Assembly (NCBI RefSeq): GCF_048263965.1
Contig: NZ_JBLXDO010000001.1
Span: 186,001-250,000 of the forward strand
Reading direction: 5' to 3'
DNA length: 64,000 nt
DNA from: Ferrimonas sp048263965
Lineage (GTDB): Bacteria; Pseudomonadota; Gammaproteobacteria; Enterobacterales; Shewanellaceae
Positions 32,463 through 41,409 of this stretch are shown one piece after another. Position numbers and translations under genes: made by a program. Every line of letters begins with the position of its first letter. Within the stretch, counting starts at the first letter, position 1. The notes beneath the pieces were generated by a model. The model did not search any database and was not told the DNA's origin. It saw nothing but the letters and a program-made list of their open reading frames with translations.

Positions 32463-34664
32463 CTAGTGACCGTGAACCATGTCGATGCCGAAGGTCTTGC
32501 CCTCTGCGTGACAGGTGGCACAGCTTTCTACCGGCAGGTTGGGGCTGGTGTCCGGACTGCTGTCTACCGTGGCTCCCATACTCTCAAAGTGAGCCATGGC
32601 GGCTTCATCCGAGTGGGCATGGCAGCCCCGACAGCTTGCGGCGACCGGCGTGATGTACTGGTCGGCACCGATGGCGATGGCTCGCTTGCCTGAAGTCAGG
32701 CCACCATCGGCGGCAAACAGCGACTGACCGGGCGTATGGCAGGCACTGCAGTCGTTGATGGCGCTGGGGTAACCTTGCAGTTCCACGTCACCATCGAGGT
32801 AGACGCCGTGGGCTTCTTCATTGTCCCAGGCACCACTGTGGTAACGGTGTACTACGGTCACCAGATCCCGGTTGGCGTAAGTCAGCCCGGGTACGGCAGT
32901 AAAGCTGCCATCGTCGTTGATCAGGTTAACCCCAGGGTGGAAGGAGCCGGCCCAGGTGCTGTTGTGGCAATGCATGCACTGGGTGAACTCGGTGGCGCCG
33001 TGGGTACCTTTCACATGGGTCAGGTTTTCGTGGCAGGTATTGCAGTTGGCCTCGGTGACCGTGACCCGATCGGGCTGGCTGTGGCGAGCCAGGGTAGGAT
33101 CGCCGCCATCCAGATTGAAGTAGGCCACAGGTGCCAGGTTGGCGTAGCCGGTGCCGTCCGCCTCACAGGGCATGGCCATCCCGGCTTCACCACAGAACTG
33201 CACTTCGGCGGTGACATAGACGGTTCCGGTCAGGGTGGCGTCGGCCAGGTCCCTGGCCACGGTCAGTACGCCTCCGGTCAGGCTGACCCGATCGTCATGG
33301 ATATCCAGGGTGGTGTTGCGGGTGACCACGCCATCGCTGGCGACGTTGCCCAGCAGGATGCCTCGACCCGTGTTGGTCATGTAGGGGGTAAAGTCGAAAT
33401 CGTCCGCGGCCGGGGCGCCATTGAAGCTGAGATTGGCGGAGACCGTCAGGGTGCTCAGCCCATCGTCCACGCCGTTGTCGCTGACCACTGCCGAGGTGAA
33501 CTCAAAGGCCATTCCCGGTGTGGCCGCCATCATGGCTCGACGCATCGGCATATGGCTGTCCGCCACTGAGCCGGGCAGGCCCGGTCCGGCGGGTGGTGCA
33601 TCGGCCCCATGACAGGTTGCGCATCCCCGATCAGTGCCAACGGCGGTGATGTGGTTAGCGGCCGCTTCACTGGTGTGGCATGCCTGGCACGCCTGACCCC
33701 AGATATTGGACTGCCAGCTGTCCATCTCGCCGTGACAGTGCTGACACTGGAACAGTTCGCCTGGGAAGCCGACCTCTTCGAACCCTTCTCGGAAGCTGGA
33801 ATGGATGCCATGAATCATCGGCGCGAAGTCGGCACTGCCGAGGGCTGGAGTGTGGCAGGCAACGCACTGTTCCACCTTCTGGTAATTGCCGTGACGTGAC
33901 ACATAGGCGAATCGATCGTCCCCTTCCGGATACCCCTCCAGGGCGCCGTGACACTGGATGCAGGCGGCGTTGGCGACGCTGTCCTTGACCGAAATGGCGT
34001 CTTCCCCGGTGGCGGGAATGAAATCCTTGGGTTGGGACATCACTTTGTCCTCCACCCCTTCACCGTTGCTGTCCACCAGGTCATAGGCGCGGATCACCAC
34101 TCGGTGCAGGGCGTTGGCGTCGCCATCGGCCAGGACCACGGGGGCGTTGCCGTCGTGGCTCCAGCTGCCGGTGTAGCGACCTGGATTGTCCGGATCTTCC
34201 ACCAGGGTACAGGCATTGACCTCGTTACCCCTGGAGGTTGCGGTGCCCGTTGGTGTGCAGAACATGGAGCTGCCGAACTCGTTGGCCTGGGTATGGCTGA
34301 TCCACTGCACCGGCGCGCCGCTGTCGCTGCTGTTGGCGGCCTGATTCATCACATAGAGAGCTATGCGGGACAGGCCCACCAGGGGCACGGATTCACCACG
34401 CTCGTTCTTGCCGGAGGCGGAGAAGGCCAGGGCAAAGGGGTCGGCCCCGGTGACTGTGATGCTCTCCAGGGTCAGGGTGACATCGGAAGCCAGCTCGGCG
34501 CCTCGGGTGAAGCCGTCACTGGGCAGCCCAGGATCCCCGGGAGGACCGGGAGGACCTTCTGGTCCTGGGGCGCCGTCTGCGCCATCGTCGCCATCACAGG
34601 CGCCCAGCATCAAGGAAGAACCCACCAGCAGGGCGAGTCCCAAGCGATTCCAACTGCTCATCAT
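32463..34664 (-). CDS. OmcA/MtrC-family decaheme outer-membrane cytochrome
   Basis: 733 residues, OmcA length. A lipoprotein signal with lipobox LGAC at about 20-23 is followed by a collagen-like Gly-X-X tract ('DGADGAPGPEGPPGPPGDPG'). Ten CxxCH sites are seen as two pentahaem groups: CIQCH, CVACH, CQHCH, CQACH, CATCH, then CNTCH, CMHCH, CSACH, CRGCH, CATCH, with a beta-rich domain between (about 400-530). Such proteins pass electrons at the cell surface to metal oxides or flavins. No MtrA/MtrB-type conduit is in view. AGGAG precedes MMSS. It is monocistronic. Confidence 0.93.
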   Translation of the reverse strand: MMSSWNRLGLALLVGSSLMLGACDGDDGADGAPGPEGPPGPPGDPGLPSDGFTRGAELASDVTLTLESITVTGADPFALAFSASGKNERGESVPLVGLSRIALYVMNQAANSSDSGAPVQWISHTQANEFGSSMFCTPTGTATSRGNEVNACTLVEDPDNPGRYTGSWSHDGNAPVVLADGDANALHRVVIRAYDLVDSNGEGVEDKVMSQPKDFIPATGEDAISVKDSVANAACIQCHGALEGYPEGDDRFAYVSRHGNYQKVEQCVACHTPALGSADFAPMIHGIHSSFREGFEEVGFPGELFQCQHCHGEMDSWQSNIWGQACQACHTSEAAANHITAVGTDRGCATCHGADAPPAGPGLPGSVADSHMPMRRAMMAATPGMAFEFTSAVVSDNGVDDGLSTLTVSANLSFNGAPAADDFDFTPYMTNTGRGILLGNVASDGVVTRNTTLDIHDDRVSLTGGVLTVARDLADATLTGTVYVTAEVQFCGEAGMAMPCEADGTGYANLAPVAYFNLDGGDPTLARHSQPDRVTVTEANCNTCHENLTHVKGTHGATEFTQCMHCHNSTWAGSFHPGVNLINDDGSFTAVPGLTYANRDLVTVVHRYHSGAWDNEEAHGVYLDGDVELQGYPSAINDCSACHTPGQSLFAADGGLTSGKRAIAIGADQYITPVAASCRGCHAHSDEAAMAHFESMGATVDSSPDTSPNLPVESCATCHAEGKTFGIDMVHGH

Positions 34665-35003
34665 TACTCTCCTTTTTGTCCTTATAGGGAGGTGCTCCTA
34701 AAAGGTAGTTGAGCTTGGTTCGCCTCGACAGGAAAAAACCATAAAAAAGTTCAGGAGAATAATGCCTTACTGTTTTAGTCGGGTACTTGGTTTGCAGATG
34801 TGGCCGACCTTTTGTCTCAGGGACAAAAAAACGGGGGCCCGAAGGCACCCCGGCTAAGGATGAAATGATGAAACAGACAGGACAGTCATCTATAAGACCC
34901 ACTATCCCGCCAGGGTATTTCATCCAAATTGTCTTTTTTCTGTTGGGCGCCTCAAAGGGGCAAGATATGCTAAGTCCAATCCGTACCCGACTGTGGAAGC
35001 CCC
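34665..35003. other. Intergenic region, divergent promoters, no gene seen
   Basis: Between the decaheme cytochrome and yigB. It carries the ribosome site of the cytochrome gene next to 34665. I see no -24/-12 promoter of the type found upstream of the porin. The short open frames here look non-coding. Confidence 0.5.
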
Positions 35004-35717
35004 ATGAAGTTTTATCGCCGCCTCTGTCCCATCGAAGCGATCAGCTTTGATCTGGATGACACCCTGTATAACAACAAGCCCGTTCTGCTGGCGGCGGAAT
35101 CCCGGCTGATGACGTGGCTGGGGCACCACTTTCATTCGAAAGCCGCAGATACCGCCTGGTGGCGTGAACAGAAGCGGCTGATGCTGGCGGGAGAGCCTGG
35201 GTTGAGGCACGACACCACCAAGCTGCGTCATCGCACCCTGGAGACGGGACTCAGGGCGCTGGGGGCAAAGCAGTGTGAAGCCCAGGAACTGGCGGACGGG
35301 GCCATGGCCAACTTTCTGGAGTGGCGCTCTCAGATCGTCTTGGCGCCGGAGGTTAAGCGCGTCCTGGCGGTTCTGGCCCAGCGGCGGCCTCTGGTGGCCA
35401 TCACCAATGGCAACGCAAGCCTGGCCCGCTTCTGGCCCGAGGCACCGTTTCAGTTCAGCGTCCATGCCGGCCCTGATGGCCGTATGAAACCAGACAAAGA
35501 CCTGTTTCTTTCCACCCTGGAACGCCTGGATATCGCGCCTGTCGCTCTGCTGCATATCGGCGATCACCCCAGGGCGGATATTCAGGGGGCCAACCGGGTC
35601 GGCTGCCAGAGTGGCTGGTTGACCCCGCCCTATGGACAGGCGCCCCGGCCCATGGGGCAAAGCCTGCCGACCTTCAGCTTCAGCCAACTGGAGCAACTGT
35701 TACAATTGCCCCTCTGA
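35004..35717 (+). CDS. yigB: YigB-type HAD phosphatase
   Basis: 237 residues, the length of E. coli YigB, which dephosphorylates FMN and related compounds. HAD motif 1 is 'ISFDLDDTLYNN', motif 2 'VAITNGNASLARF', motif 3 Lys is in 'GRMKPDKDLF' and motif 4 'LLHIGDHPRADIQGANRVG'. It directly precedes uvrD as in E. coli (xerC-yigB-uvrD). The LexA box that governs uvrD starts two bases after its stop, so uvrD also has its own promoter. Confidence 0.9.
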   Translation: MKFYRRLCPIEAISFDLDDTLYNNKPVLLAAESRLMTWLGHHFHSKAADTAWWREQKRLMLAGEPGLRHDTTKLRHRTLETGLRALGAKQCEAQELADGAMANFLEWRSQIVLAPEVKRVLAVLAQRRPLVAITNGNASLARFWPEAPFQFSVHAGPDGRMKPDKDLFLSTLERLDIAPVALLHIGDHPRADIQGANRVGCQSGWLTPPYGQAPRPMGQSLPTFSFSQLEQLLQLPL

Positions 35718-35718
35718 G

Positions 35719-35738
35719 TACTGGTTAAATATTCAGTA
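35719..35738 (+). promoter_or_regulatory. LexA (SOS) box upstream of uvrD
   Basis: TACTGGTTAAATATTCAGTA is a full 20-base SOS box (CTG-N10-CAG with flanking TA/TA). It lies 40 bases before the uvrD ATG. LexA control of uvrD is established in E. coli. Confidence 0.9.
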
Positions 35739-35777
35739 TTTTTGGTATAGTGCCTTTTTTGTCCCCGGAGCCCCACC

Positions 35778-37952
35778 ATGACTGCAGCACACTCTCACCC
35801 CCTTCTCGACTCGCTCAATGATAAGCAGCGGGCGGCGGTGGAGTCGGCGCCGGGCTCGGTTCTGGTGCTGGCCGGTGCCGGAAGTGGTAAAACTCGGGTA
35901 CTGACCCACCGCATCGCCTGGTTGCTCAATGACCAGGGCGAGAGTCCCTTTGCCATCCTGGCGGTGACCTTCACCAATAAGGCGTCGGCGGAGATGCGTG
36001 GTCGGATTGAGTCTCTGGTCGGTGGCCCCATGAACCGCATGTGGATCGGCACCTTCCACGGCCTGGCCCACAGGCTGCTCAGGGCCCATCATCAGGAAGC
36101 CGGGCTGCCGGAAGGGTTCCAGATTCTGGACGCTGATGACCAGTACCGGATGATCCGCCGCATTCTCAAAAGCCTGGATCTGGATGAGAAGCGTTGGCCA
36201 CCCCGTCAGGCGATGGGGTACATCAACGCCAAAAAGGATGAGGGGCTGCGTCCCAAGCACATCGATGCCAGCCATCACCCCATGGAGCAGACCCTGCTGC
36301 GGATCTACACCACCTATCAGGACGCCTGCGATCGGGCCGGGCTGGTGGATTTTGCCGAGTTGCTGCTGCGTGCCCATGAGTTGTGGCTGAACCATCCCCA
36401 TATCCTGGCTCACTACCAGGGGCGCTTCCGCCATCTGCTGGTGGACGAGTTCCAGGACACCAACGCCATTCAGTACGCCTGGATCCGTCTGCTGGCGGGC
36501 AACACCACCAATGTGATGATCGTCGGCGACGACGACCAGTCCATCTACGGCTGGCGTGGCGCCAAGGTGGAGAACCTGTCCAAGTTTCTGGATGACTTCC
36601 CCGGATCCCAGGTGATCCGCCTGGAGCAGAACTATCGCTCCACCGCCAACATCCTGGCGGCCTCCAACACCCTGATCGCCAACAACGCCGAGCGCATGGG
36701 TAAGGAGTTGTGGACCGAAGGGCGGGACGGCGATCTGATCTCGGTGTTCCAGGCGTTTAACGAGCTGGAGGAGGCGCGCTTTATCGTCAGCCGCATCCGT
36801 CAGCACCTGGAGCAGGGCGGGGCCCTTTCCGACTGTGCCGTGCTCTATCGCTCCAACGCCCAGTCCCGGGTATTGGAGGAGGCATTGCTCCATCAGCAGG
36901 TGGCCTATCGAATCTATGGCGGACTGCGCTTCTTCGAGCGTCAGGAGATCAAAGATGCCCTGGCCTATATGCGCCTGGTGGCCAACCGGGGGGACGATGC
37001 GGCTTTCGAACGGGTGGTTAACACCCCGGCCCGGGGCATTGGCGATCGCACCCTGGACATACTGCGCACCACCGCCCGTCAGCATGGGCTCTCCCTGTGG
37101 CGTGCCTGTCAGCAACTGCTCAATGAGAAAGCTCTCTCCGGACGGGCGGCCAATGCGGTTCGCGGTTTCATGTCCCTGGTGGAGGAGCTGGAGGATGAAA
37201 CCGAGGATCTCAGCCTGAAGCTGGCCACCGACCATGTGATTCAGCACTCCGGGCTGAAGAGCATGTATGAGCAGGAGAAGGGGGAGAAGGGCCAGGCCCG
37301 GGTGGAGAACTTGCAGGAACTGGTGACCGCTGCCGGCACCTTCGAGAAGCCGGAGGAAGCGGATGAGATGAGCGATCTCAACGCCTTCCTGGCCCATGCC
37401 GCCCTGGAGGCGGGGGAGAATCAGGCCAGCGACAGTGAAGATGCGGTGCAGATGATGACGCTGCACTCCGCCAAGGGCCTGGAGTTTCCCCTGGTGTTCA
37501 TCTGCGGCGTCGAGGAGGGGATGTTCCCCAGCCAGAAAGCGGTGGAGGAGGGTGATCGTCTGGAGGAGGAGCGTCGCCTCTGCTATGTGGGCATGACCCG
37601 GGCGATGCAGAAGCTCTACCTTACCTATGCGGAAAGCCGCCGCATCTATGGCCGGGAGACCTTTGCCAAGGCGTCTCGCTTCCTCAGTGAGATCCCCGAA
37701 CAGTACTTGGAGCAGATCCGTCCTCAGACCCAGGTGACTCAGACCAAGGCGGTCAACCGCTTCAGCCGTACCCAGGAGAGCTTCGACAATACCGGGCTGA
37801 AACTGGGGCAGCGGGTCAAGCACCCTAAGTTTGGCGATGGGGTGATCATCAACTATGAGGGGACCGGTCCTCAGAGTCGGGTGCAGGTGGCATTCGACGG
37901 CCAGGGGATCAAGTGGCTGGTGGTGGCCTACGCCCGATTGCAACCCGCATAA
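35778..37952 (+). CDS. uvrD: DNA helicase II UvrD
   Basis: 724 residues, superfamily-1 3'-to-5' helicase for nucleotide excision and mismatch repair. Visible motifs: 'LNDKQRAAVESAPGSVLVLAGAGSGKTRVLTHRIAWL' (Q motif and Walker A), 'AVTFTNKASAEMRGR', 'LLVDEFQDTN' (motif II), 'IVGDDDQSIYGWRGA' (motif III), 'LEQNYRS', 'QMMTLHSAKGLEFPLVFICGVEEGMFP' (motif V), 'EERRLCYVGMTRA' (motif VI), and a C-terminal Tudor-like domain ('GQRVKHPKFGDGVIINYEG'). It is preceded by an SOS box. Full length, no oddities. Confidence 0.97.
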   Translation: MTAAHSHPLLDSLNDKQRAAVESAPGSVLVLAGAGSGKTRVLTHRIAWLLNDQGESPFAILAVTFTNKASAEMRGRIESLVGGPMNRMWIGTFHGLAHRLLRAHHQEAGLPEGFQILDADDQYRMIRRILKSLDLDEKRWPPRQAMGYINAKKDEGLRPKHIDASHHPMEQTLLRIYTTYQDACDRAGLVDFAELLLRAHELWLNHPHILAHYQGRFRHLLVDEFQDTNAIQYAWIRLLAGNTTNVMIVGDDDQSIYGWRGAKVENLSKFLDDFPGSQVIRLEQNYRSTANILAASNTLIANNAERMGKELWTEGRDGDLISVFQAFNELEEARFIVSRIRQHLEQGGALSDCAVLYRSNAQSRVLEEALLHQQVAYRIYGGLRFFERQEIKDALAYMRLVANRGDDAAFERVVNTPARGIGDRTLDILRTTARQHGLSLWRACQQLLNEKALSGRAANAVRGFMSLVEELEDETEDLSLKLATDHVIQHSGLKSMYEQEKGEKGQARVENLQELVTAAGTFEKPEEADEMSDLNAFLAHAALEAGENQASDSEDAVQMMTLHSAKGLEFPLVFICGVEEGMFPSQKAVEEGDRLEEERRLCYVGMTRAMQKLYLTYAESRRIYGRETFAKASRFLSEIPEQYLEQIRPQTQVTQTKAVNRFSRTQESFDNTGLKLGQRVKHPKFGDGVIINYEGTGPQSRVQVAFDGQGIKWLVVAYARLQPA

Positions 37953-38101
37953 TGCCTCGTTGGCAGCGGCGCTGACACCGAACAACGTCAAAGTGGCTGG
38001 TTGCGCCGCCAATCCCCACAAAGAGACTGTAAAACTGCGCCCCCAGGGCCCATACCCCCTACACTTAGAGTGAGGTTCTTTCTTGGTGAGGAGGATGGGA
38101 T

Positions 38102-38605
38102 ATGGGCATTGCGATCAGCGTCAGTGAATATCTGAATCAACAAGGCATCCCCTTTAAGGTGGTGTCACACCCCTACACAGAGTCAGCCCTGCAATCGGCC
38201 ATCAGTGCCGGCATCCCCAAACAGCAGGTCGCCAAGGCTGTGATGTTGGAAGATCATGAGGGGCGCCATTTGATGGCGGTGCTTCCCGCCGATCGCCGCA
38301 TCCGCCTCAAGCGCCTGGGAGAGATCATGGAGCGGGAGTTCAGCCTGATGGAGGAGGTGGAAGCGGCACGAAGCTTCCCCGACTGCCAGTTTGGTGCCCT
38401 GCCTGCCCTGGGTCAGGCCTATAATCTGCCGGTGGTGGTGGATGACGCCCTGTCGGACCAGGACAGAGTTTACTTCGAGGCCGGGGATCATCAGTTGCTG
38501 GTGCAGCTGGACAAGCAAGGTTTTGACAAGGTAATGCGCAAAGACCGCCACGGACGCTTCAGCGTGCAACCGACACTGGATTATGGCCAGCGGCGTTGGC
38601 TGTAG
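38102..38605 (+). CDS. YbaK/ProX-type aminoacyl-tRNA deacylase
   Basis: 167 residues of the YbaK/EbsC/prolyl-tRNA editing superfamily. 'SEYLNQQGIPFKVVSHPYTESALQSAISAGIPKQQVAKAVMLEDHEGRHLMAVLPADRRIRLKRL' contains the conserved catalytic-pocket Lys ('AKAVML'), and 'GALPALGQAYNLPVVVDDAL' is the second signature. It probably hydrolyses mischarged aminoacyl-tRNA; which one cannot be read. It stands alone with ATG after GAGGAUGG-like AGGAGGATGG. Confidence 0.82.
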   Translation: MGIAISVSEYLNQQGIPFKVVSHPYTESALQSAISAGIPKQQVAKAVMLEDHEGRHLMAVLPADRRIRLKRLGEIMEREFSLMEEVEAARSFPDCQFGALPALGQAYNLPVVVDDALSDQDRVYFEAGDHQLLVQLDKQGFDKVMRKDRHGRFSVQPTLDYGQRRWL

Positions 38606-38763
38606 CCTGGTCGGCGTGTGTCAGGGTCAGCCCCTCTGAGTTGAGATGAGTTCAGAGGGGGGCGGGGATCACGCCCAAGTTGTTGCAGTTGTGATCCAGA
38701 TCAGTACCCCACCTTGAGAAGCGTGTATTTTGCGGTTACACGTTTCTCAAGGAAGAAGTTAAA
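38606..38763 (+). promoter_or_regulatory. Control region of the chemoreceptor gene, 16-base inverted repeat over the ribosome site
   Basis: CCTTGAGAAGCGTGTA (38712-38727) pairs, 15 of 16, with TACACGTTTCTCAAGG (38737-38752) around nine bases. The 3' arm runs into the AAGGAAGAAG ribosome site of the GTG start at 38764. Upstream is a CRP-like TGTGA-TCCAGA-TCAGT (38690-38705). A C-rich hairpin at 38630-38659 may end the deacylase transcript. Confidence 0.5.
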
Positions 38764-40395
38764 GTGCTGTTACTGAAACGAATTTCTATCAGCAAGAAGC
38801 TGTGGCTTCTGGTCATTCTCTCCATCATTGCCACCCTGTGGCTGCTCATCTTTTCCGCCAACCTCCTTAAAAGCCGCATCAACGATGCCACGGATCAGGC
38901 CCTCAAGGGGCACCTGGATCAGGCGCACTCCCTGGTGACCTTCTATCAGGGGCAGGCGGCACAACTGGGGGAGGCACAAGCCAAGTCTCAGGCATTGGCT
39001 GCCCTGACCCAGCTCAGGTTTGAGGGCAAGCACTACTTCTGGGTGCTGGGGACCGATGGCGAGCTGCTGGCTCACCCACACAGAACCGATGCCTTAGGCC
39101 AGGACATCACCCGGGAGACCGATGTCAATGGCTCCCCCTTCTGGCGGGAGATGGTCAACCTGGGTCAAGGCCCGGGACAGGGCTTCCTCACCTACCACCT
39201 TAAGGGCGCTGACGGCCAGCCGGTGGAGAAGACCGCTTACGTTGTCCGCGATGCCCAGTGGAACTGGATCATTGGCGCCGGCATCGAGCACGCCAGTGGT
39301 CAGGCCCTGTTCTGGGATCTGGTGATCAGGCTGATCTGGGTGTCGTTGATCGCCACCGCCGTCACCCAACTGGTGAGCCATTTCGTCCGACGGGATATCG
39401 CCACTGCCATCCACGAATTGGAGGTGGCCTGTGATGCCATGGCCGACGGCGACCTGGGCGACAAGGACAGTCACCTGCATGACCGCAAGGATGAACTGGG
39501 TCATCTGGCTCAGGCCCTGGGCAAGATGCGTCAGTCCCTGGTGACCGTGCTCTCACAAGTAAAGCGCACCGCCACCGAGGCCCAGGAGCAGGCTCTGGCG
39601 CTGGCGGATTCCGCCCAGGCCAGCCGTCATTCCATCACCGAGCAGCAATCTCAGTTGCAGCAGGTCGCCACCGCGGTCAATGAGATGAGTCACACCATCG
39701 GTGATGTGGCCAACAACGCCGAGCAGACCGCCACCACCACCCATGCCGCCAGCAACAGCAGTGAGCAGGGGCAGCAGCGGATGCATCAGGCCGAGGAGCG
39801 GATCAATGAGTTGGCGGCCAGTGTGGGTGCCAGTGCCGATCGCATCCGCGAACTGCATCAGGGGGTTCAGGCGATCAGCGAAATCACCGATGTGATCAAC
39901 GGCATCTCCGAGCAGACCAACCTGTTGGCCCTCAATGCCGCCATCGAGGCGGCCCGGGCTGGAGAGCAGGGCCGCGGCTTCGCCGTGGTGGCCGACGAGG
40001 TGCGGGGTCTGGCGGCGCGAACCCGTGAGTCCACTTCCCAGGTGCAGAGCACCATCGAAACCTTGCAGAGGGGCGCCATGGTGTCCGTGGAAGCCATGGG
40101 CAGCTGCACCACCCTGGCCAGCGACAGCGCTGCCGAGAGTAAGGCGATGGCCCTGGAGCTGGAACAGGTGGTGAGCCGCATCCGCGATGCCAACGACCGT
40201 GCCGGCCAGATCGCCACCGCCTCCGAGCAGCAGAGTGCCGTGGCGGAGGAGATCAACCAGAATCTGATCCGGGCCAATGAGTCGGGCAGTGAGGTGGAGC
40301 TTCAGGCTCAACAGGTTGCCGGGCAGAGTCAGGCTCTGCTGGACCATGCGGCATCCCTGCAGAATCAACTGCAGAGATTCAACTTCAGTGGGTAG
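38764..40395 (+). CDS. Methyl-accepting chemotaxis protein, Cache-type sensor
   Basis: 543 residues, GTG start with AAGGAAGAAG. TM1 is at about 12-33. A periplasmic single-Cache-like domain follows at about 35-180 ('GKHYFWVLGTDGELLAHPHRTDALGQDI', 'FLTYHLKGADGQPVEKTAYVVRDAQWNWIIGAGI'), then TM2 at about 184-206, a HAMP-like region and the cytoplasmic signalling coil. The hairpin tip reads 'INGISEQTNLLALNAAIEAARAGEQGRGFAVVADEVRGLAARTRESTSQ', the CheA/CheW-binding core. Relatives sense small organic acids or amino acids; ligand not readable. No CheW-binding partner lies near. Confidence 0.92.
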   Translation: MLLLKRISISKKLWLLVILSIIATLWLLIFSANLLKSRINDATDQALKGHLDQAHSLVTFYQGQAAQLGEAQAKSQALAALTQLRFEGKHYFWVLGTDGELLAHPHRTDALGQDITRETDVNGSPFWREMVNLGQGPGQGFLTYHLKGADGQPVEKTAYVVRDAQWNWIIGAGIEHASGQALFWDLVIRLIWVSLIATAVTQLVSHFVRRDIATAIHELEVACDAMADGDLGDKDSHLHDRKDELGHLAQALGKMRQSLVTVLSQVKRTATEAQEQALALADSAQASRHSITEQQSQLQQVATAVNEMSHTIGDVANNAEQTATTTHAASNSSEQGQQRMHQAEERINELAASVGASADRIRELHQGVQAISEITDVINGISEQTNLLALNAAIEAARAGEQGRGFAVVADEVRGLAARTRESTSQVQSTIETLQRGAMVSVEAMGSCTTLASDSAAESKAMALELEQVVSRIRDANDRAGQIATASEQQSAVAEEINQNLIRANESGSEVELQAQQVAGQSQALLDHAASLQNQLQRFNFSG

Positions 40396-40430
40396 CAACC
40401 CACTGTAAAATCTGATCTGGATCACGCATA

Positions 40431-41342
40431 ATGGCCCCAGTTGAACTCTTAAGAGACCGTGCGCGGATGATGCTAGCTGTTATGCGTGATCGCCTGGGCC
40501 CCTACATGAGGCTGGCCCGGCTGGATCGCCCTATAGGAACCTTCCTGCTGCTTTGGCCTACCCTGTCCGCCATCTGGCTGGCGGCCCACGATGGGGCACC
40601 GGAAACCCGGGTCCTGCTGGTGTTTTTCATCGGTGTCTGGCTGACCCGGGCCAATGGTTGCATCATCAACGATTACGCCGACCGGGATCTGGACAGTCAT
40701 GTTGAGCGTACCAAGGGGCGTCCCCTGGCCAGTGGTGAACTGCAGGCCTGGGAGGCGCTGGCACTGTTTGTGGTGCTGGGGCTTATTTGCTTCTCTCTGG
40801 TGCTGACCCTCAACACCCTTACCATCATGATGAGTTTTGTGGGGATCGCCCTGACGGTGATCTACCCCTTCACCAAGCGCTTCTTCCCTGGGCCTCAGAT
40901 GGTGCTGGGGGTGGTATGGAGCTGGTCCATCCCCATGGCCTTTGCCGCCCAGACCAACGCCGTGCCCGCGGAAGCCTGGATCATGTTTCTGGCCCACTGG
41001 TGCTGGACCGTGGCCTACGACACCATGTATGGCATGGTGGATAAGGAGGATGACCTTAAGGTGGGGATTCGCTCCACCGCCATCTGGTTTGGCAACCGGG
41101 ACAAGGGCATCATTGCCCTGCTGCAGTTGGCCTGCCTGGGCCTGCTGGTCAGCCTGGGTGTTCGTCTGGGACTGGCTTGGCCCTACTTTGCCGGCATGGC
41201 CGCCATGGCGTCCCTCTTCCTCTACCAGCACTGGTTGATCCGCCACCGGGACCGGGCCCAGTGTTTCAAGGCGTTTCTCAACAACAACTGGGCGGGCCTG
41301 GCGCTGTTTACCGGCGTGGTGGCCAGTTACGCCATTAGCTGA
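40431..41342 (+). CDS. ubiA: 4-hydroxybenzoate polyprenyltransferase UbiA
   Basis: Inner-membrane prenyltransferase that attaches the isoprenoid tail to 4-hydroxybenzoate in ubiquinone synthesis. Up to 303 residues, eight or more TM helices. Asp-rich motifs are 'GCIINDYADRDLDSHVERTKGRPL' and 'YDTMYGMVDKEDDLKVGIRSTAIWFG'. The first ATG (40431) has a poor ribosome site; ATGs at 40467, 40470 and 40482 would give the more usual 285-292 residues. It lies near ubiD and fre but is convergent with them. Terminator at 41362-41393. Confidence 0.93.
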   Translation: MAPVELLRDRARMMLAVMRDRLGPYMRLARLDRPIGTFLLLWPTLSAIWLAAHDGAPETRVLLVFFIGVWLTRANGCIINDYADRDLDSHVERTKGRPLASGELQAWEALALFVVLGLICFSLVLTLNTLTIMMSFVGIALTVIYPFTKRFFPGPQMVLGVVWSWSIPMAFAAQTNAVPAEAWIMFLAHWCWTVAYDTMYGMVDKEDDLKVGIRSTAIWFGNRDKGIIALLQLACLGLLVSLGVRLGLAWPYFAGMAAMASLFLYQHWLIRHRDRAQCFKAFLNNNWAGLALFTGVVASYAIS

Positions 41343-41361
41343 CACTGAGTTCCGAACAGAT

Positions 41362-41393
41362 AAAAAAAACACCGCCATCTGGCGGTGTTTTTT
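41362..41393. terminator. Bidirectional terminator between ubiA and fre
   Basis: AACACCGCCA / TGGCGGTGTT with an A run before and a T run after. Confidence 0.88.
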
Positions 41394-41409
41394 TGGTTCT
41401 GGCTGTGGC

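Noticed and set aside
40410..40425. CRP-like site TCTGATCTGGATCACG before ubiA
   Set aside because: Only a partial match and it overlaps the end of the chemoreceptor transcript; not reported as a site.
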